Positions 34,187-43,518 of a DNA stretch of 64,000 nucleotides are shown here, in pieces. Location of the stretch: assembly GCA_947497985.1 (NCBI GenBank), contig CANMIX010000005.1:124001-188000 (forward strand), read 5' to 3'. Below the pieces are notes generated by a model. That model was not told the origin of the DNA. It saw nothing but the letters and a program-made list of their open reading frames with translations, and ran no database searches. Position numbers and translations under genes: made by a program. Position 1 is the stretch's first letter. Every line of letters starts with the position of its first letter. The stretch comes from an uncultured Paracoccaceae bacterium. Its GTDB lineage: Bacteria; Pseudomonadota; Alphaproteobacteria; Rhodobacterales; Rhodobacteraceae.

Positions 34187-35128
34187 ATGACCCAAGCACA
34201 AGGCGCACCGCGCTCCTTCCAAGAGATCATCCTGCGGCTCCAGACCTACTGGGCCTCAAAAGGCTGCGCGATCCTGCAGCCCTATGACATGGAAGTGGGG
34301 GCAGGGACCTTCCACCCGGCAACCACGCTGCGCGCGCTTGGCTCCAATGCCTGGGCTGCGGCATATGTACAGCCGTCGCGTCGCCCGACCGATGGTCGCT
34401 ATGGTGAGAACCCGAACCGCCTGCAGCACTATTACCAATATCAAGTGTTGATCAAACCCTCGCCGCCCAACCTGCAGGACCTGTATCTGGGCAGCCTTGA
34501 GGCAATCGGCATCGATATGGAGCTGCACGACATCCGCTTTGTCGAGGATGACTGGGAAAGCCCGACTTTGGGCGCCTGGGGTCTTGGCTGGGAAGTCTGG
34601 TGTGACGGGATGGAAGTTAGCCAGTTCACCTATTTCCAACAGGTGGGCGGTCATGACTGCGCGCCGGTTTCGGGCGAGCTGACCTATGGTCTGGAGCGTC
34701 TGGCGATGTATGTGCTGGGTGTGGATCACGTGATGGATATGCCGTTCAACGATCCGCAGTCTCCGACGGCGTTGAAATATGGCGACATCTTCAAACAGAC
34801 CGAAGAAGAATACGCGCGTTGGAATTTCGACGTGGCCAACACCGAAGTGCTGCTGCGCCATTTTGAGGAAGCCGAGGCCGAATGCGCGGCGATCCTCGCG
34901 CAGGAGCATGTGGATCCGAAAACCGGCAAGCGCATTATCATGGCGCATCCCGCCTATGACCAATGCATCAAGGCCAGCCATATGTTTAATCTGTTGGATG
35001 CCCGTGGCGTGATTTCGGTCACCGAACGCCAGGCCTATATCGGTCGTGTGCGTGCGCTGGCCAAACAATGTGCGGATGCCTTTGTTCTGACCGAGGCCGG
35101 GGGCTTTTCCGGTGAGGACGCAGCATAA
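34187..35128 (+). CDS. glyQ: Glycine-tRNA ligase, alpha subunit
   Basis: A 313-residue catalytic subunit of the alpha2-beta2 bacterial glycyl-tRNA synthetase. It begins [19 protein letters not shown] and shows [41 protein letters not shown] and QHYYQYQV, all diagnostic. Start 34187 has a GGGAAG site and aligns to the family N-terminus. The beta subunit lies one small gene downstream. It diverges from the SPOR gene across 220 bp. No T-box leader was recognised. Confidence 0.97.
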   Translation: MTQAQGAPRSFQEIILRLQTYWASKGCAILQPYDMEVGAGTFHPATTLRALGSNAWAAAYVQPSRRPTDGRYGENPNRLQHYYQYQVLIKPSPPNLQDLYLGSLEAIGIDMELHDIRFVEDDWESPTLGAWGLGWEVWCDGMEVSQFTYFQQVGGHDCAPVSGELTYGLERLAMYVLGVDHVMDMPFNDPQSPTALKYGDIFKQTEEEYARWNFDVANTEVLLRHFEEAEAECAAILAQEHVDPKTGKRIIMAHPAYDQCIKASHMFNLLDARGVISVTERQAYIGRVRALAKQCADAFVLTEAGGFSGEDAA

Positions 35129-35143
35129 GCGGGAGACGCACAG

Positions 35144-35665
35144 ATGATGGGTAAGTTTCTCGCCCTCTTGCTGGGTGGCTCTGCACTGGCTGCGGGCATT
35201 GGCATGTATTACCTGCAGGTCTATGGGTTTTACGAAGATGTCGCCCTGGCACCGGGCCAAGATGTGGTGTTGACGCCGCTGGATGGCACTGCGGCGCAGC
35301 CCATTGCCTATGATGCCTTTGAGGCGATTGACGCGGACAGCTCACCCATCCGCTATCGCGCTTGTTTCACCACGCCGTTGACGCCGGATGAATTGGCGCA
35401 GGTCTTTACCCTGTCCGACAAGGATGAGCCGCGCAATGCGCCCGGTTGGTTTGACTGTTTTGACGCCGCAGCCCTTGGCGCGGAGCTGAACGCAGGCACG
35501 GCAACCGCTTTTTTGAGCGAAAAGAACATCCACTTTGGCGTTGACCGGATTGTGGCGATCACCACCGATGGGCGCGGCTATGCCTGGCATGAACTGAATA
35601 ACTGCGGCAAGAAAGCCTATGACGGAACCGTTGTTGGCGAAGACTGCCCGGACCGAGACAATTGA
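35144..35665 (+). CDS. DUF6446-like membrane-anchored protein between glyQ and glyS
   Basis: A 173-residue protein with an N-terminal helix (MMGKFLALLLGGSALAAGIG MYYL) likely acting as an uncleaved anchor or signal, then a globular exported domain with a few cysteines. A gene like this sits between glyQ and glyS in many Rhodobacteraceae; I recall it as DUF6446. Its function is unknown. It is 15 bp after glyQ and 72 bp before glyS, and so is probably in the same transcript. An ATG one codon later is an alternative start. Confidence 0.75.
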   Translation: MMGKFLALLLGGSALAAGIGMYYLQVYGFYEDVALAPGQDVVLTPLDGTAAQPIAYDAFEAIDADSSPIRYRACFTTPLTPDELAQVFTLSDKDEPRNAPGWFDCFDAAALGAELNAGTATAFLSEKNIHFGVDRIVAITTDGRGYAWHELNNCGKKAYDGTVVGEDCPDRDN

Positions 35666-35737
35666 ATTTCGCCGGGGCCACAGCCCTGGTTTGACACCGA
35701 TACATGCGCCTGACGCGCAGGACCCGAGGACGCGACG

Positions 35738-37801
35738 ATGCCCGATCTTTTGATTGAACTCTTTTCCGAAGAAATCCCCGCCCGCATGCAGGCGCGTGCC
35801 GCGGATGATTTGAAAAAGAAGGTGACCGATGGTCTGGTGGAGGCTGGTCTGACCTATGCCGGAGCGGCGACCTTTTCGACGCCGCGCCGCCTGACATTGG
35901 CACTGGAAGGGTTGCTGGCCGAAAGCCCCACCGTGCGCGAAGAGCGCAAAGGCCCCAAGGTTGGCGCGCCAGACAAAGCCATCGAAGGTTTCCTGCGCGG
36001 GGCAGGCGTCACACGGGATGATCTGGAAGAGCGTGAGACCCCCAAAGGCGCGGTCTATTTCGCAACCATCGAAAAGGCGGGCCGTCCCGCCGCAGAGATC
36101 ATCGCCGAAGTGCTGGATACAACCATCCGCAATTTCCCCTGGCCGAAATCCATGCGCTGGGGCGCCGGGTCACTCCGCTGGGTGCGCCCGCTGCATTCGA
36201 TCATCTGCGTCCTGTCCAGCGACGAGGGCGCCGAGGTTCTGCCGTTTGAAATCGAAGGGATTGCTGCCGACAACACCACCTTTGGCCACCGTTTCATGGC
36301 GCCTGCCCAGATCACCGTGTCCGTTTTTGACGACTACGCGGCCCAGTTGAAACGCGCCTTTGTGGTGTTGGATCCACAAGAACGTGCCGACGCGATCTGG
36401 CAGGACGCGACCAATCAGGCCTTTGCGTCTGGTCTGGAAGTTGTCGAGGACAAGGGCCTGCTGGCAGAGGTTGCCGGTCTGGTTGAATGGCCCGTGGTTT
36501 TGATGGGTGAGATTGCCGAGGATTTCCTGGGCCTACCTGCCGAGGTTTTGCAGACCTCGATGAAGGAACACCAAAAATTCTTCTCGGTCAAAAACGCCAA
36601 GACCGGACGTATCGAACGGTTTATCACCGTCGCCAACCGGGAAACCGCCGACAATGGCGCCACCATTCTGGCAGGCAACCAAAAGGTTCTGTCGGCCCGC
36701 CTGGCCGATGCAAAATTCTTTTGGGAGAACGATCTGCGCGTTGCCAAGTCCGAGACCGGCATGACCGCCTGGACCGAAAAACTGTCGAACGTGACCTTCC
36801 ACAACAAACTGGGCACCCAAGCGGCGCGGATCGACCGGATCGCCGCACTGGCACGTGAGATCGCGCCGGTTGTTGGGGCCGACGCGGATCTGGCAGAGCA
36901 GGCGGCACGTGTGGCCAAAGCGGATCTGTCGTCCGAGATGGTCTATGAATTCCCGGAGCTGCAGGGGTTGATGGGGCGTTATTACGCAGAAGCCGCAGGT
37001 CTGCCACAAGACGTGGCCAATGCCTGCGAAGCGCATTACTCGCCGCTGGGTCCATCGGATGATGTGCCAACCGAGGCGGTGTCTGTTGCTGTGGCGCTGG
37101 CCGATAAGATCGACACGCTGACCGGGTTCTGGGCCATTGATGAAAAACCCACCGGATCCAAAGACCCCTTTGCCCTGCGCCGTGCGGCCTTGGGTGTGAT
37201 CCGTCTGGTCTTGAACAATGATGCGCGGGTCGCGCTGACCGAGATTTTTGCCAAAGGCTATGAGGGTGTCAATACGGCTGACCTTTTATCGTTCTTCCAT
37301 GACCGTCTAAAAGTCTTTTTGCGCGATCAGGGTATTCGCCATGATGTGATTGATGCCTGCATTGAAATGGACAGCAATGATGATCTGACGCTGCTGGTCA
37401 AACGCGCCCGCGCGTTGCAGGATTTCCTGGGCACCGAGGATGGTGTGAACCTGGTTCAAGGCTTTAAACGTGCCAACAATATCCTGACCCAGGCGGAAGA
37501 GAAAGATGGCGTCGAGTATTCCTATGGTGCGGACCGTAAATTTGCGTCCGATGACGCCGAGAACGCATTGTTCGATGCGCTGGAAGGAGACGGGGAAGCG
37601 ATCTCCACGGCCATCGAGGCCGAGGATTTCGCAGCCGCCATGGGCGGCTTGGCCGCACTGCGCCAGCCGATCGATGCGTTTTTTGAGGCGGTTCAGGTCA
37701 ATGCCGACAATGAGATCGTGCGCCGTAACCGTTTGAACTTGCTGAGTGATATTCGCAAAGCCTGTGGGCAAGTGGCCGATCTGAGCAAGATTGAAGGTTA
37801 A
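35738..37801 (+). CDS. glyS: Glycine-tRNA ligase, beta subunit
   Basis: A 687-residue tRNA-binding subunit. It begins MPDLLIELFSEEIPARMQ, with FSTPRRLTL, KSMRWGAGSLRWVRPLH and PTGSKDPFALRRAALGVIR, typical of GlyS. The C-terminal part has a DALR-like anticodon-binding helical region. The ribosome site is GAGGA. It is followed by a strong hairpin terminator. Confidence 0.97.
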   Translation: MPDLLIELFSEEIPARMQARAADDLKKKVTDGLVEAGLTYAGAATFSTPRRLTLALEGLLAESPTVREERKGPKVGAPDKAIEGFLRGAGVTRDDLEERETPKGAVYFATIEKAGRPAAEIIAEVLDTTIRNFPWPKSMRWGAGSLRWVRPLHSIICVLSSDEGAEVLPFEIEGIAADNTTFGHRFMAPAQITVSVFDDYAAQLKRAFVVLDPQERADAIWQDATNQAFASGLEVVEDKGLLAEVAGLVEWPVVLMGEIAEDFLGLPAEVLQTSMKEHQKFFSVKNAKTGRIERFITVANRETADNGATILAGNQKVLSARLADAKFFWENDLRVAKSETGMTAWTEKLSNVTFHNKLGTQAARIDRIAALAREIAPVVGADADLAEQAARVAKADLSSEMVYEFPELQGLMGRYYAEAAGLPQDVANACEAHYSPLGPSDDVPTEAVSVAVALADKIDTLTGFWAIDEKPTGSKDPFALRRAALGVIRLVLNNDARVALTEIFAKGYEGVNTADLLSFFHDRLKVFLRDQGIRHDVIDACIEMDSNDDLTLLVKRARALQDFLGTEDGVNLVQGFKRANNILTQAEEKDGVEYSYGADRKFASDDAENALFDALEGDGEAISTAIEAEDFAAAMGGLAALRQPIDAFFEAVQVNADNEIVRRNRLNLLSDIRKACGQVADLSKIEG

Positions 37802-37825
37802 GGCGGACACCATCACAGTTAAAGG

Positions 37826-37862
37826 AAAGGCCGACTATTTCATCAGTCGGCCTTTTTCTTTT
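37826..37862 (+). terminator. glyS terminator
   Basis: AAAGGCCGACT (37826-37836), 8-nt loop, AGTCGGCCTTT (37845-37855), then CTTTTTTCTTTTTG-like T-rich DNA. Confidence 0.9.
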
Positions 37863-38002
37863 TGCGCAACCACCTAATTTGCGCCAGATTGACCAAACCC
37901 TTGCGGGGTCTTTGCATTTTGCAGGTGCAGAAAGATTTTCAATTTCCGCTCTATGCAGGGGCAATTGCAGTGTTATGCTGCGGGCAGTGAAAGGATGCTG
38001 CA

Positions 38003-40570
38003 GTGCAGAAAATTGGTTCCGAGTTCCAGGATGCGGTGCGTATTACGCCGACGGCTGCGATGCATGTCTCGGCCCACGGCGGTCGTGCCAAATGCTTGCA
38101 ACGCCTGGTGCGGTTGGAGTTGCCTGTACCGCGGACTGTGGCGCTGTCGTTCGACGCGGTGCACAATATTGCAAATGGGGTGATGCCGGATCTTGAGGCC
38201 ATTTTGTCTGAGTTCCCCACGGACGCTTTGTTGTGTGTGCGGCCATCATCGGAGGATCCCGACTGGGGAGGTCCCGGCGCGATTTTGAACATTGGCGTCA
38301 ATGACGCCTGTTACGTGGATCTTTGTGACCAGTTGGGGCGTGATGCGGCTGCGGCGATCTACCTGCGGTTCGTGCAATCCTATGCGGTGCATGTGGCGCG
38401 CCTTGATCCGGATGTTTTTGAAGACGTCGAGGATGGCGGCCCGGATGCGCTGGTCGAAATCTTGCACGCCTATGAAGCCGAAACGGATGAGAATTTTCCG
38501 CAGGACCGGTCAGAGCAATTGGGCGCGGTTTTGCGAAGCATGGCACGCGCCTGGGAAGGCACTTCGGCCCGGCTGTTGCGGCAGGCCCGCGGTGCGCCCG
38601 CTGATGCGGGGCTTGGCCTTGTGGTGCAGGAAATGGTGCCGGGACTAGGGCAGGGGGAATGTGGGTCCGGTGTTTTGCAGCTGGTGGACTCGAAAACCGG
38701 CGAGCAGCAGATCACCGGACGTTACCTGAGCCAGAGCCAGGGGCGCGATGCCTTGGGAGCTGATGTTGCTGCGATGTATCTTGCCAAAGACGAACGAGGT
38801 CCGGCGCTGGAAGACCTTGCGCCGCAGGCGTTCGAAGAACTGAAACAACATGCAGCCCTGATGCGCCAAAAGCTGCGTGAGGAAATGCAGGCGGAGTTCG
38901 TCATTCAGGATGGAACCGTGCATGTCCTCGACGGCGTGCGCGTGCAGCGCAGCGCGCGCGGTGCACTGCGGATGGCGGTGCGTTTGGCCGAAGATAAAGT
39001 CATCCCGCAACAGGAAGCGGTAATGCGGATTGATGCGCATTCGCTGAACGAGCTTTTGCACCGACAGGTGGCACCAGATGCGCGCCGCGATGTGATTGGT
39101 GACGGGATTGCGGCAAGTCCCGGTGCGGCAACGGGGCGTCTGGTCTTTACCTCGGCAGAGGCGCAGGCGAGTGCGTCACGCGGAGAGGCCTGTATTTTGG
39201 TGCGCCGCGAGACCTCACCCGAGGATGTGCGTGGCATGCATGCGGCTGTTGCGGTTCTGACGGAAAAGGGCGGCATGACCAGCCATGCGGCAGTGATCGG
39301 GCGCGGGCTTGGCCTGCCTTGTATCGTAGGGGCGAATTCCATCCGGTTTGACACCCGTCGCAAACGGTTGAAAGCGGCGGATGGGCGGATTTTCCGATCG
39401 GGGGATTTGATCACCATTGATGGCAGTTCCGGGCAAGTGCTGGCAGGTGAGCCTGCGATGGTGGAAGCCGCACAAGACGGTGCCTTTCAAACCTTGATGG
39501 CCTGGGCGGATGAAGAGCGTGATATTGCCATTCGCACCAACGCGGACACACCGCGCGATGCCCGCACCGCCCGTAATTTCGATGCTCAGGGCATTGGCCT
39601 GTGTCGGACCGAACATATGTTCTTTGATCCAGGTCGGCTGACTGTGATGCGGGAGATGATTTTTGCCGAGACCTCGTCCGGGCGGGCGGCTGTTTTGGCG
39701 CGTTTGTTGCCGATGCAACGGGACGATTTTCGCGAGCTGTTTCGGATCATGGAAGGATTGCCGGTCTGCATTCGTTTGTTTGACCCGCCGCTGCATGAAT
39801 TCCTGCCCACCAGCCAATCCGGCCAGCGCGAATTATCAGAGGCGCTTGGCCTGCCGGTCAGCGAGGTGACCCGGCGGGTGGAAGAATTGGGTGAGTATAA
39901 CCCGATGCTGGGCCTGCGAGGTGTGCGTCTTGGTGTGACCGTGCCTGAGATTTACGACATGCAGGCGCGCGCGATTTTTGAAGCCACGCTTGAGGCGTCG
40001 AAGGATGGCGCGCCGGTTGTGCCAGAGATCATGATCCCGCTGGTATCCGCCAAGCGGGAGGTGGAGCTGGTCAAGGCGCGCATCGATGCGGTCGCAGCTG
40101 CGGTGCGTTCTGAACGCGGGCAGGCGTTTAACTACCGGCTGGGCGTGATGGTTGAAACGCCACGCGCGGCGCTGCGGGCGGATGAGATTGCGGCCCATTC
40201 GGCTTTCTTGAGCTTTGGGACCAACGACCTGACCCAGATGACATATGGTTTGTCACGTGATGATGCGGGCCGGTTCATGTCTGAATATGTCCGCCAAGGG
40301 GTCTTTCCTGAAGATCCGTTCCATGTGCTTGATGTGGATGGCGTCGGAGAGCTGCTGAAACTGGGTGTTCAGCGCGGTCGTGAGGCCAGTCCGGGCATCA
40401 CATTGTCGATTTGTGGCGAACATGGCGGCAACCCCGAATCAATCGCTTTTTGCCGCCGTGCCGGGTTTGATTACGTATCGTGTTCACCATTTCGTGTGCC
40501 CGTTGCGCGGCTTGCTGCTGCGCAACTTGCCATCGCCGATAAAACGAAGGAATTGCTTCAAACTAACTGA
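38003..40570 (+). CDS. Divergent pyruvate phosphate dikinase-like protein
   Basis: An 855-residue protein with the PPDK order: ATP-grasp-like N-terminal part (1-340), phosphohistidine swivel domain with GGMTSHAAVIGRGLGLPC (His428), and a PEP-binding TIM barrel with LGVMVETPRA, SFGTNDLTQMTYG and the general-acid Cys in SICGEHGG. The PEP half is normal. The N-terminal half is much less so: GGRAKCLQRL stands where PPDKs have a GGKGANLAEM-like motif, and PSSEDPDWGGPG replaces the usual SxGAxxSMPGMMDT-like segment. GTG start, with AAGGA 8-9 nt upstream. It could be a PEP-forming enzyme or a regulatory relative; true PPDK activity is uncertain. Confidence 0.8.
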   Translation: MQKIGSEFQDAVRITPTAAMHVSAHGGRAKCLQRLVRLELPVPRTVALSFDAVHNIANGVMPDLEAILSEFPTDALLCVRPSSEDPDWGGPGAILNIGVNDACYVDLCDQLGRDAAAAIYLRFVQSYAVHVARLDPDVFEDVEDGGPDALVEILHAYEAETDENFPQDRSEQLGAVLRSMARAWEGTSARLLRQARGAPADAGLGLVVQEMVPGLGQGECGSGVLQLVDSKTGEQQITGRYLSQSQGRDALGADVAAMYLAKDERGPALEDLAPQAFEELKQHAALMRQKLREEMQAEFVIQDGTVHVLDGVRVQRSARGALRMAVRLAEDKVIPQQEAVMRIDAHSLNELLHRQVAPDARRDVIGDGIAASPGAATGRLVFTSAEAQASASRGEACILVRRETSPEDVRGMHAAVAVLTEKGGMTSHAAVIGRGLGLPCIVGANSIRFDTRRKRLKAADGRIFRSGDLITIDGSSGQVLAGEPAMVEAAQDGAFQTLMAWADEERDIAIRTNADTPRDARTARNFDAQGIGLCRTEHMFFDPGRLTVMREMIFAETSSGRAAVLARLLPMQRDDFRELFRIMEGLPVCIRLFDPPLHEFLPTSQSGQRELSEALGLPVSEVTRRVEELGEYNPMLGLRGVRLGVTVPEIYDMQARAIFEATLEASKDGAPVVPEIMIPLVSAKREVELVKARIDAVAAAVRSERGQAFNYRLGVMVETPRAALRADEIAAHSAFLSFGTNDLTQMTYGLSRDDAGRFMSEYVRQGVFPEDPFHVLDVDGVGELLKLGVQRGREASPGITLSICGEHGGNPESIAFCRRAGFDYVSCSPFRVPVARLAAAQLAIADKTKELLQTN

Positions 40571-40748
40571 AAATTAACGACTTCCTCGACATATCCTTGT
40601 GAAAATGAGACAGAGATGAAGAAGCGGATCGATGCGTAAAAACGGGTAAATCCGGGCGCTGACTAGACCTTTTATGAAGTTTCAGCTAGACGATCCGACT
40701 GCGTGCACCAGCTTTGCCATGTACGCGGTGTTTTTGGGGGTGAAAGAG

Positions 40749-41393
40749 ATGAAGACTATCAAGTTTGCCGCTGCGGCTGCTGCGGCTGTGACCTTGTGCG
40801 GCTCCGCACAGGCTGAAGCAGATCTTGGCGAACTGTTCCGCAAGGAGCAGGAGGTTTTGCAGGCCATTCCCGAAGCCCGCTATGCACGTTTCTTTAAGTT
40901 TAACGGCAAAAATGGGCAAGCCAAGGGCGAAAATGTGGAATTTACCAATAGTTGGCTCGATAATCGCCCAAAAGCGACCGGCGATGCTCAATTTCAGTGC
41001 TTGGCGCAGGCGTTATACTTTGAGGCGCGGGGCGAGACGGTAAAGGGCCAATTCGCTGTGGCCGAGGTCATCATGAACCGGGTCGCCAGTCGGCAGTTCC
41101 CAAACACAGCCTGTGATGTGGTCAATCAGGGAACCGGGCGCAAATACCAGTGCCAGTTCACCTATACCTGCGATGGCCACAAGGAAGTGATCGCCGAAAA
41201 GCGGGCCTATGATCGTGTGGCCAAGGTTGCGCGTGTGGTGCTGGATGGCACGAATACAGACCTGACCGACGGTGCAACATACTATCACACGACAGCGGTG
41301 CGCCCTCGTTGGAGCCGTAGTTTCACCGAGACTACGCGAATTGGCGTTCACAAGTTCTACCGTGACGATCGTTATCGGACAGCGTCCAACTGA
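40749..41393 (+). CDS. SleB-type cell-wall hydrolase, secreted
   Basis: A 214-residue exported hydrolase. A signal peptide (MKTIKFAAAAAAAVTLCGSAQA) precedes a Hydrolase_2 domain with FQCLAQALYFEARGETVKGQ (catalytic-type Glu), VAEVIMNRVASRQFP and the conserved Cys pair CQFTYTC. These are related to spore cortex lytic enzymes but in alphaproteobacteria act on vegetative peptidoglycan. The start at 40749 was chosen for its GAAAGAG site and the signal peptide; the longer frame at 40674 has no site. Confidence 0.9.
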   Translation: MKTIKFAAAAAAAVTLCGSAQAEADLGELFRKEQEVLQAIPEARYARFFKFNGKNGQAKGENVEFTNSWLDNRPKATGDAQFQCLAQALYFEARGETVKGQFAVAEVIMNRVASRQFPNTACDVVNQGTGRKYQCQFTYTCDGHKEVIAEKRAYDRVAKVARVVLDGTNTDLTDGATYYHTTAVRPRWSRSFTETTRIGVHKFYRDDRYRTASN

Positions 41394-41483
41394 CATTATC
41401 TCAAGGGATGCGAAAATTTGGCGTATTTGGCGTGAAATGCTGCGCGATAGCGCTGTCTCCCCTGATTTTATGACGGTATAGAG

Positions 41484-41513
41484 AAAGCCCCGGCCGGATT
41501 GGTTCGGGGCTTT
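41484..41513 (+). terminator. Candidate terminator after the SleB-type gene
   Basis: AAAGCCCCG (41484-41492) pairs with CGGGGCTTT (41505-41513) around a 12-nt loop; only three T follow. It sits 90 bp past the SleB-type gene and 26 bp before folB. Confidence 0.6.
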
Positions 41514-41538
41514 GTGCCATCCGTCAAGGACAGCTTAG

Positions 41539-42471
41539 ATGACATCTGAAACCGAACTTGCCTTTGCGCATCCCGAAGCGCGCGCAGAGGCGACTGCCGA
41601 TCGTCCCTTGGATCGGCTCTCGTTGCGCAATCACATCGTGGATGTGGAAATCGGCGCTTTCCAAAGCGAACGCGATGTAACCCAGCGGCTTAGTTTCAAT
41701 GTTGTGGTGGAAATCGCCCCTTTGCCCGCTGATCTGGATGACGACGTGGATCGCATATTGTCTTATGACAAACTGGCTGAGGCGATTGCGGCTGAATTGG
41801 CGGCTGAACGATTGAATTTGTTGGAAACGCTGTGTGAACGGGTAGCGACGCGTATTCTGTTGGAGCCGCAGGCTCAGCGGGTGTTTGTGCGGATCGAGAA
41901 GCTGGACCGCGGTCCCGGCGCATTGGGTGTGGAGATAGTGCGCAGCAAAGAGGGCGCAGCGATCGATGCCTCCGTGGATGTGGTTGCAGCCCCAAGCCCA
42001 CGGATCGCCTATCTGACCGAAGCCGCATTCCAAAGCCCGCACATCTCGCTATGGATCGACCAGATGGCTGCGATGGATGCGCCATTGGTAATTTGTGTCC
42101 CACCGGCACCAGCGGATGAACGCGATGGTATGTCGGCAGGGCCGCGCCGTCGGACAGCCTTGGTGTCAGTTGAACTCGCCGCATGGCAGCTTAACAACCG
42201 CGAGCCTCGTTGCGTGGTTGTGGAGAGCCGAACCGAACTGGACTGGGCGCTGAAAAACCGGCAGATTAGCATATGGGCTCCGGCCAAGATCGTGCTGGAT
42301 GCTCCGGGGGGATCAGACGTGGACGCCGAAGACGGATGGGCATTGGCCAAATGGTTCGCAGAAACCTTCGCAGCTTGCGAAGTGGTTGTATTTGCGGAGC
42401 AGGTGGATGACGCTGACTGGTCCTCCGCCATTCCTTTACGTTCGGTGACAGTGGAGCAAGCAGAGATTTGA
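41539..42471 (+). CDS. folB: Dihydroneopterin aldolase with C-terminal extension
   Basis: A 310-residue protein. The N-terminal half (about 25-140) is a FolB fold: NHIVDVEIGAFQSERDVTQRLSF, SYDKLAEAI, LLETLCERVATRIL (catalytic-type Glu) and FVRIEKLDRGPGALGVEI (catalytic-type Lys). FolB normally ends near 120 residues; the remaining 170 residues form a second, unassigned domain with no motif I recognise. FolB makes 6-hydroxymethyl-dihydropterin in folate synthesis, and the next gene, folP, uses its product after activation. The two overlap by 4 nt (TTGA), so they are translationally coupled. Confidence 0.88.
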   Translation: MTSETELAFAHPEARAEATADRPLDRLSLRNHIVDVEIGAFQSERDVTQRLSFNVVVEIAPLPADLDDDVDRILSYDKLAEAIAAELAAERLNLLETLCERVATRILLEPQAQRVFVRIEKLDRGPGALGVEIVRSKEGAAIDASVDVVAAPSPRIAYLTEAAFQSPHISLWIDQMAAMDAPLVICVPPAPADERDGMSAGPRRRTALVSVELAAWQLNNREPRCVVVESRTELDWALKNRQISIWAPAKIVLDAPGGSDVDAEDGWALAKWFAETFAACEVVVFAEQVDDADWSSAIPLRSVTVEQAEI

Positions 42472-43463
42472 TCTATTTCCGACCCTTAGTGCGAGATGGC
42501 GAAACGCGCCCCGAAGGTGCCATTCCCTTGGCAGGGGGCAGCCTGTGGTTTTCCGAGGTCGAAGCACTTGAGCGAGGGCGCCCACCGCAGATCATGCCAG
42601 CTGGGCTGGTCCCCGAGGAAGAGCGCCGCCGCATGTCTGCACGCCGTTCTTCCATTGCGGGTCTGGATATGGGCACGCCGCAGCTGATGGGGATCTTGAA
42701 CGTTACTCCCGACAGTTTTTCGGACGGTGGCGTGCATGATGACTACGATGCGGCCTGCGCGGCGGCTGGGCGGATGATCGAACAAGGCGCGACGATTATT
42801 GATGTGGGCGGCGAATCCACCCGACCCGGTGCCGAGACCGTGGAAGAGGTCGAAGAGATCGCGCGCACCGCGCCTGTGATTGCCGGGATCCGCGAACAGA
42901 GCGAGGTTCCGATTTCGCTTGATACCCGCAAAGCTGCGGTAGCCTTGGAAGGGTTGGAGGCCGGGGCCAGCCTGGTAAACGACGTCTCAGGCTTTACTTT
43001 TGATACGGCCCTTGCCCCGTTGGCCGCGCAGGCCGGCGTGCCGGTCTGCATTATGCATGCGCAGGGTGATCCCCAAACCATGCAGGATGATCCACAGTAT
43101 GAGGACGTTCTGTTGGACGTCTATGACTTCTTGGAGCAGCAGATCGACCGTTTGGAAGCCATCGGTGTGTTCCGTGACCAGATCGTTGTTGATCCGGGCA
43201 TTGGGTTTGGCAAGACGCAGGCCCATAATCTGAGGCTGCTGAAAAATATCAGCCTGTTTCACACGCTCGGCTGTCCTATCTTGCTGGGGGCCTCGCGTAA
43301 GCGGTTTATCGGTGACATCGGCAACGCGCCGCTGGCGGTGGACCGGATGCCGGGCTCAGTTGCTGTGGGACTTGCAGCTGTAGCTCAAGGCGTGCAAATC
43401 CTTCGGGTCCATGACGTGGCAGCCACGCATCAGGCATTGCGCCTGTGGCAGGCCATCCGGTAA
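42468..43463 (+). CDS. folP: Dihydropteroate synthase
   Basis: A 331-residue enzyme joining dihydropterin pyrophosphate with p-aminobenzoate. After a roughly 65-residue N-terminal region shared with Rhodobacteraceae homologues ([19 protein letters not shown]), the TIM barrel shows [39 protein letters not shown] and [11 protein letters not shown]. It starts with TTG; a later ATG would cut the conserved N-terminal part, so TTG at 42468 was kept. Directly coupled to folB. Confidence 0.95.
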   Translation: MIYFRPLVRDGETRPEGAIPLAGGSLWFSEVEALERGRPPQIMPAGLVPEEERRRMSARRSSIAGLDMGTPQLMGILNVTPDSFSDGGVHDDYDAACAAAGRMIEQGATIIDVGGESTRPGAETVEEVEEIARTAPVIAGIREQSEVPISLDTRKAAVALEGLEAGASLVNDVSGFTFDTALAPLAAQAGVPVCIMHAQGDPQTMQDDPQYEDVLLDVYDFLEQQIDRLEAIGVFRDQIVVDPGIGFGKTQAHNLRLLKNISLFHTLGCPILLGASRKRFIGDIGNAPLAVDRMPGSVAVGLAAVAQGVQILRVHDVAATHQALRLWQAIR

Positions 43464-43518
43464 TCTGACGGCAATTATGGCACCGGCAATGAACCGGCCC
43501 AGTTGCGAGGCAAAAGCG

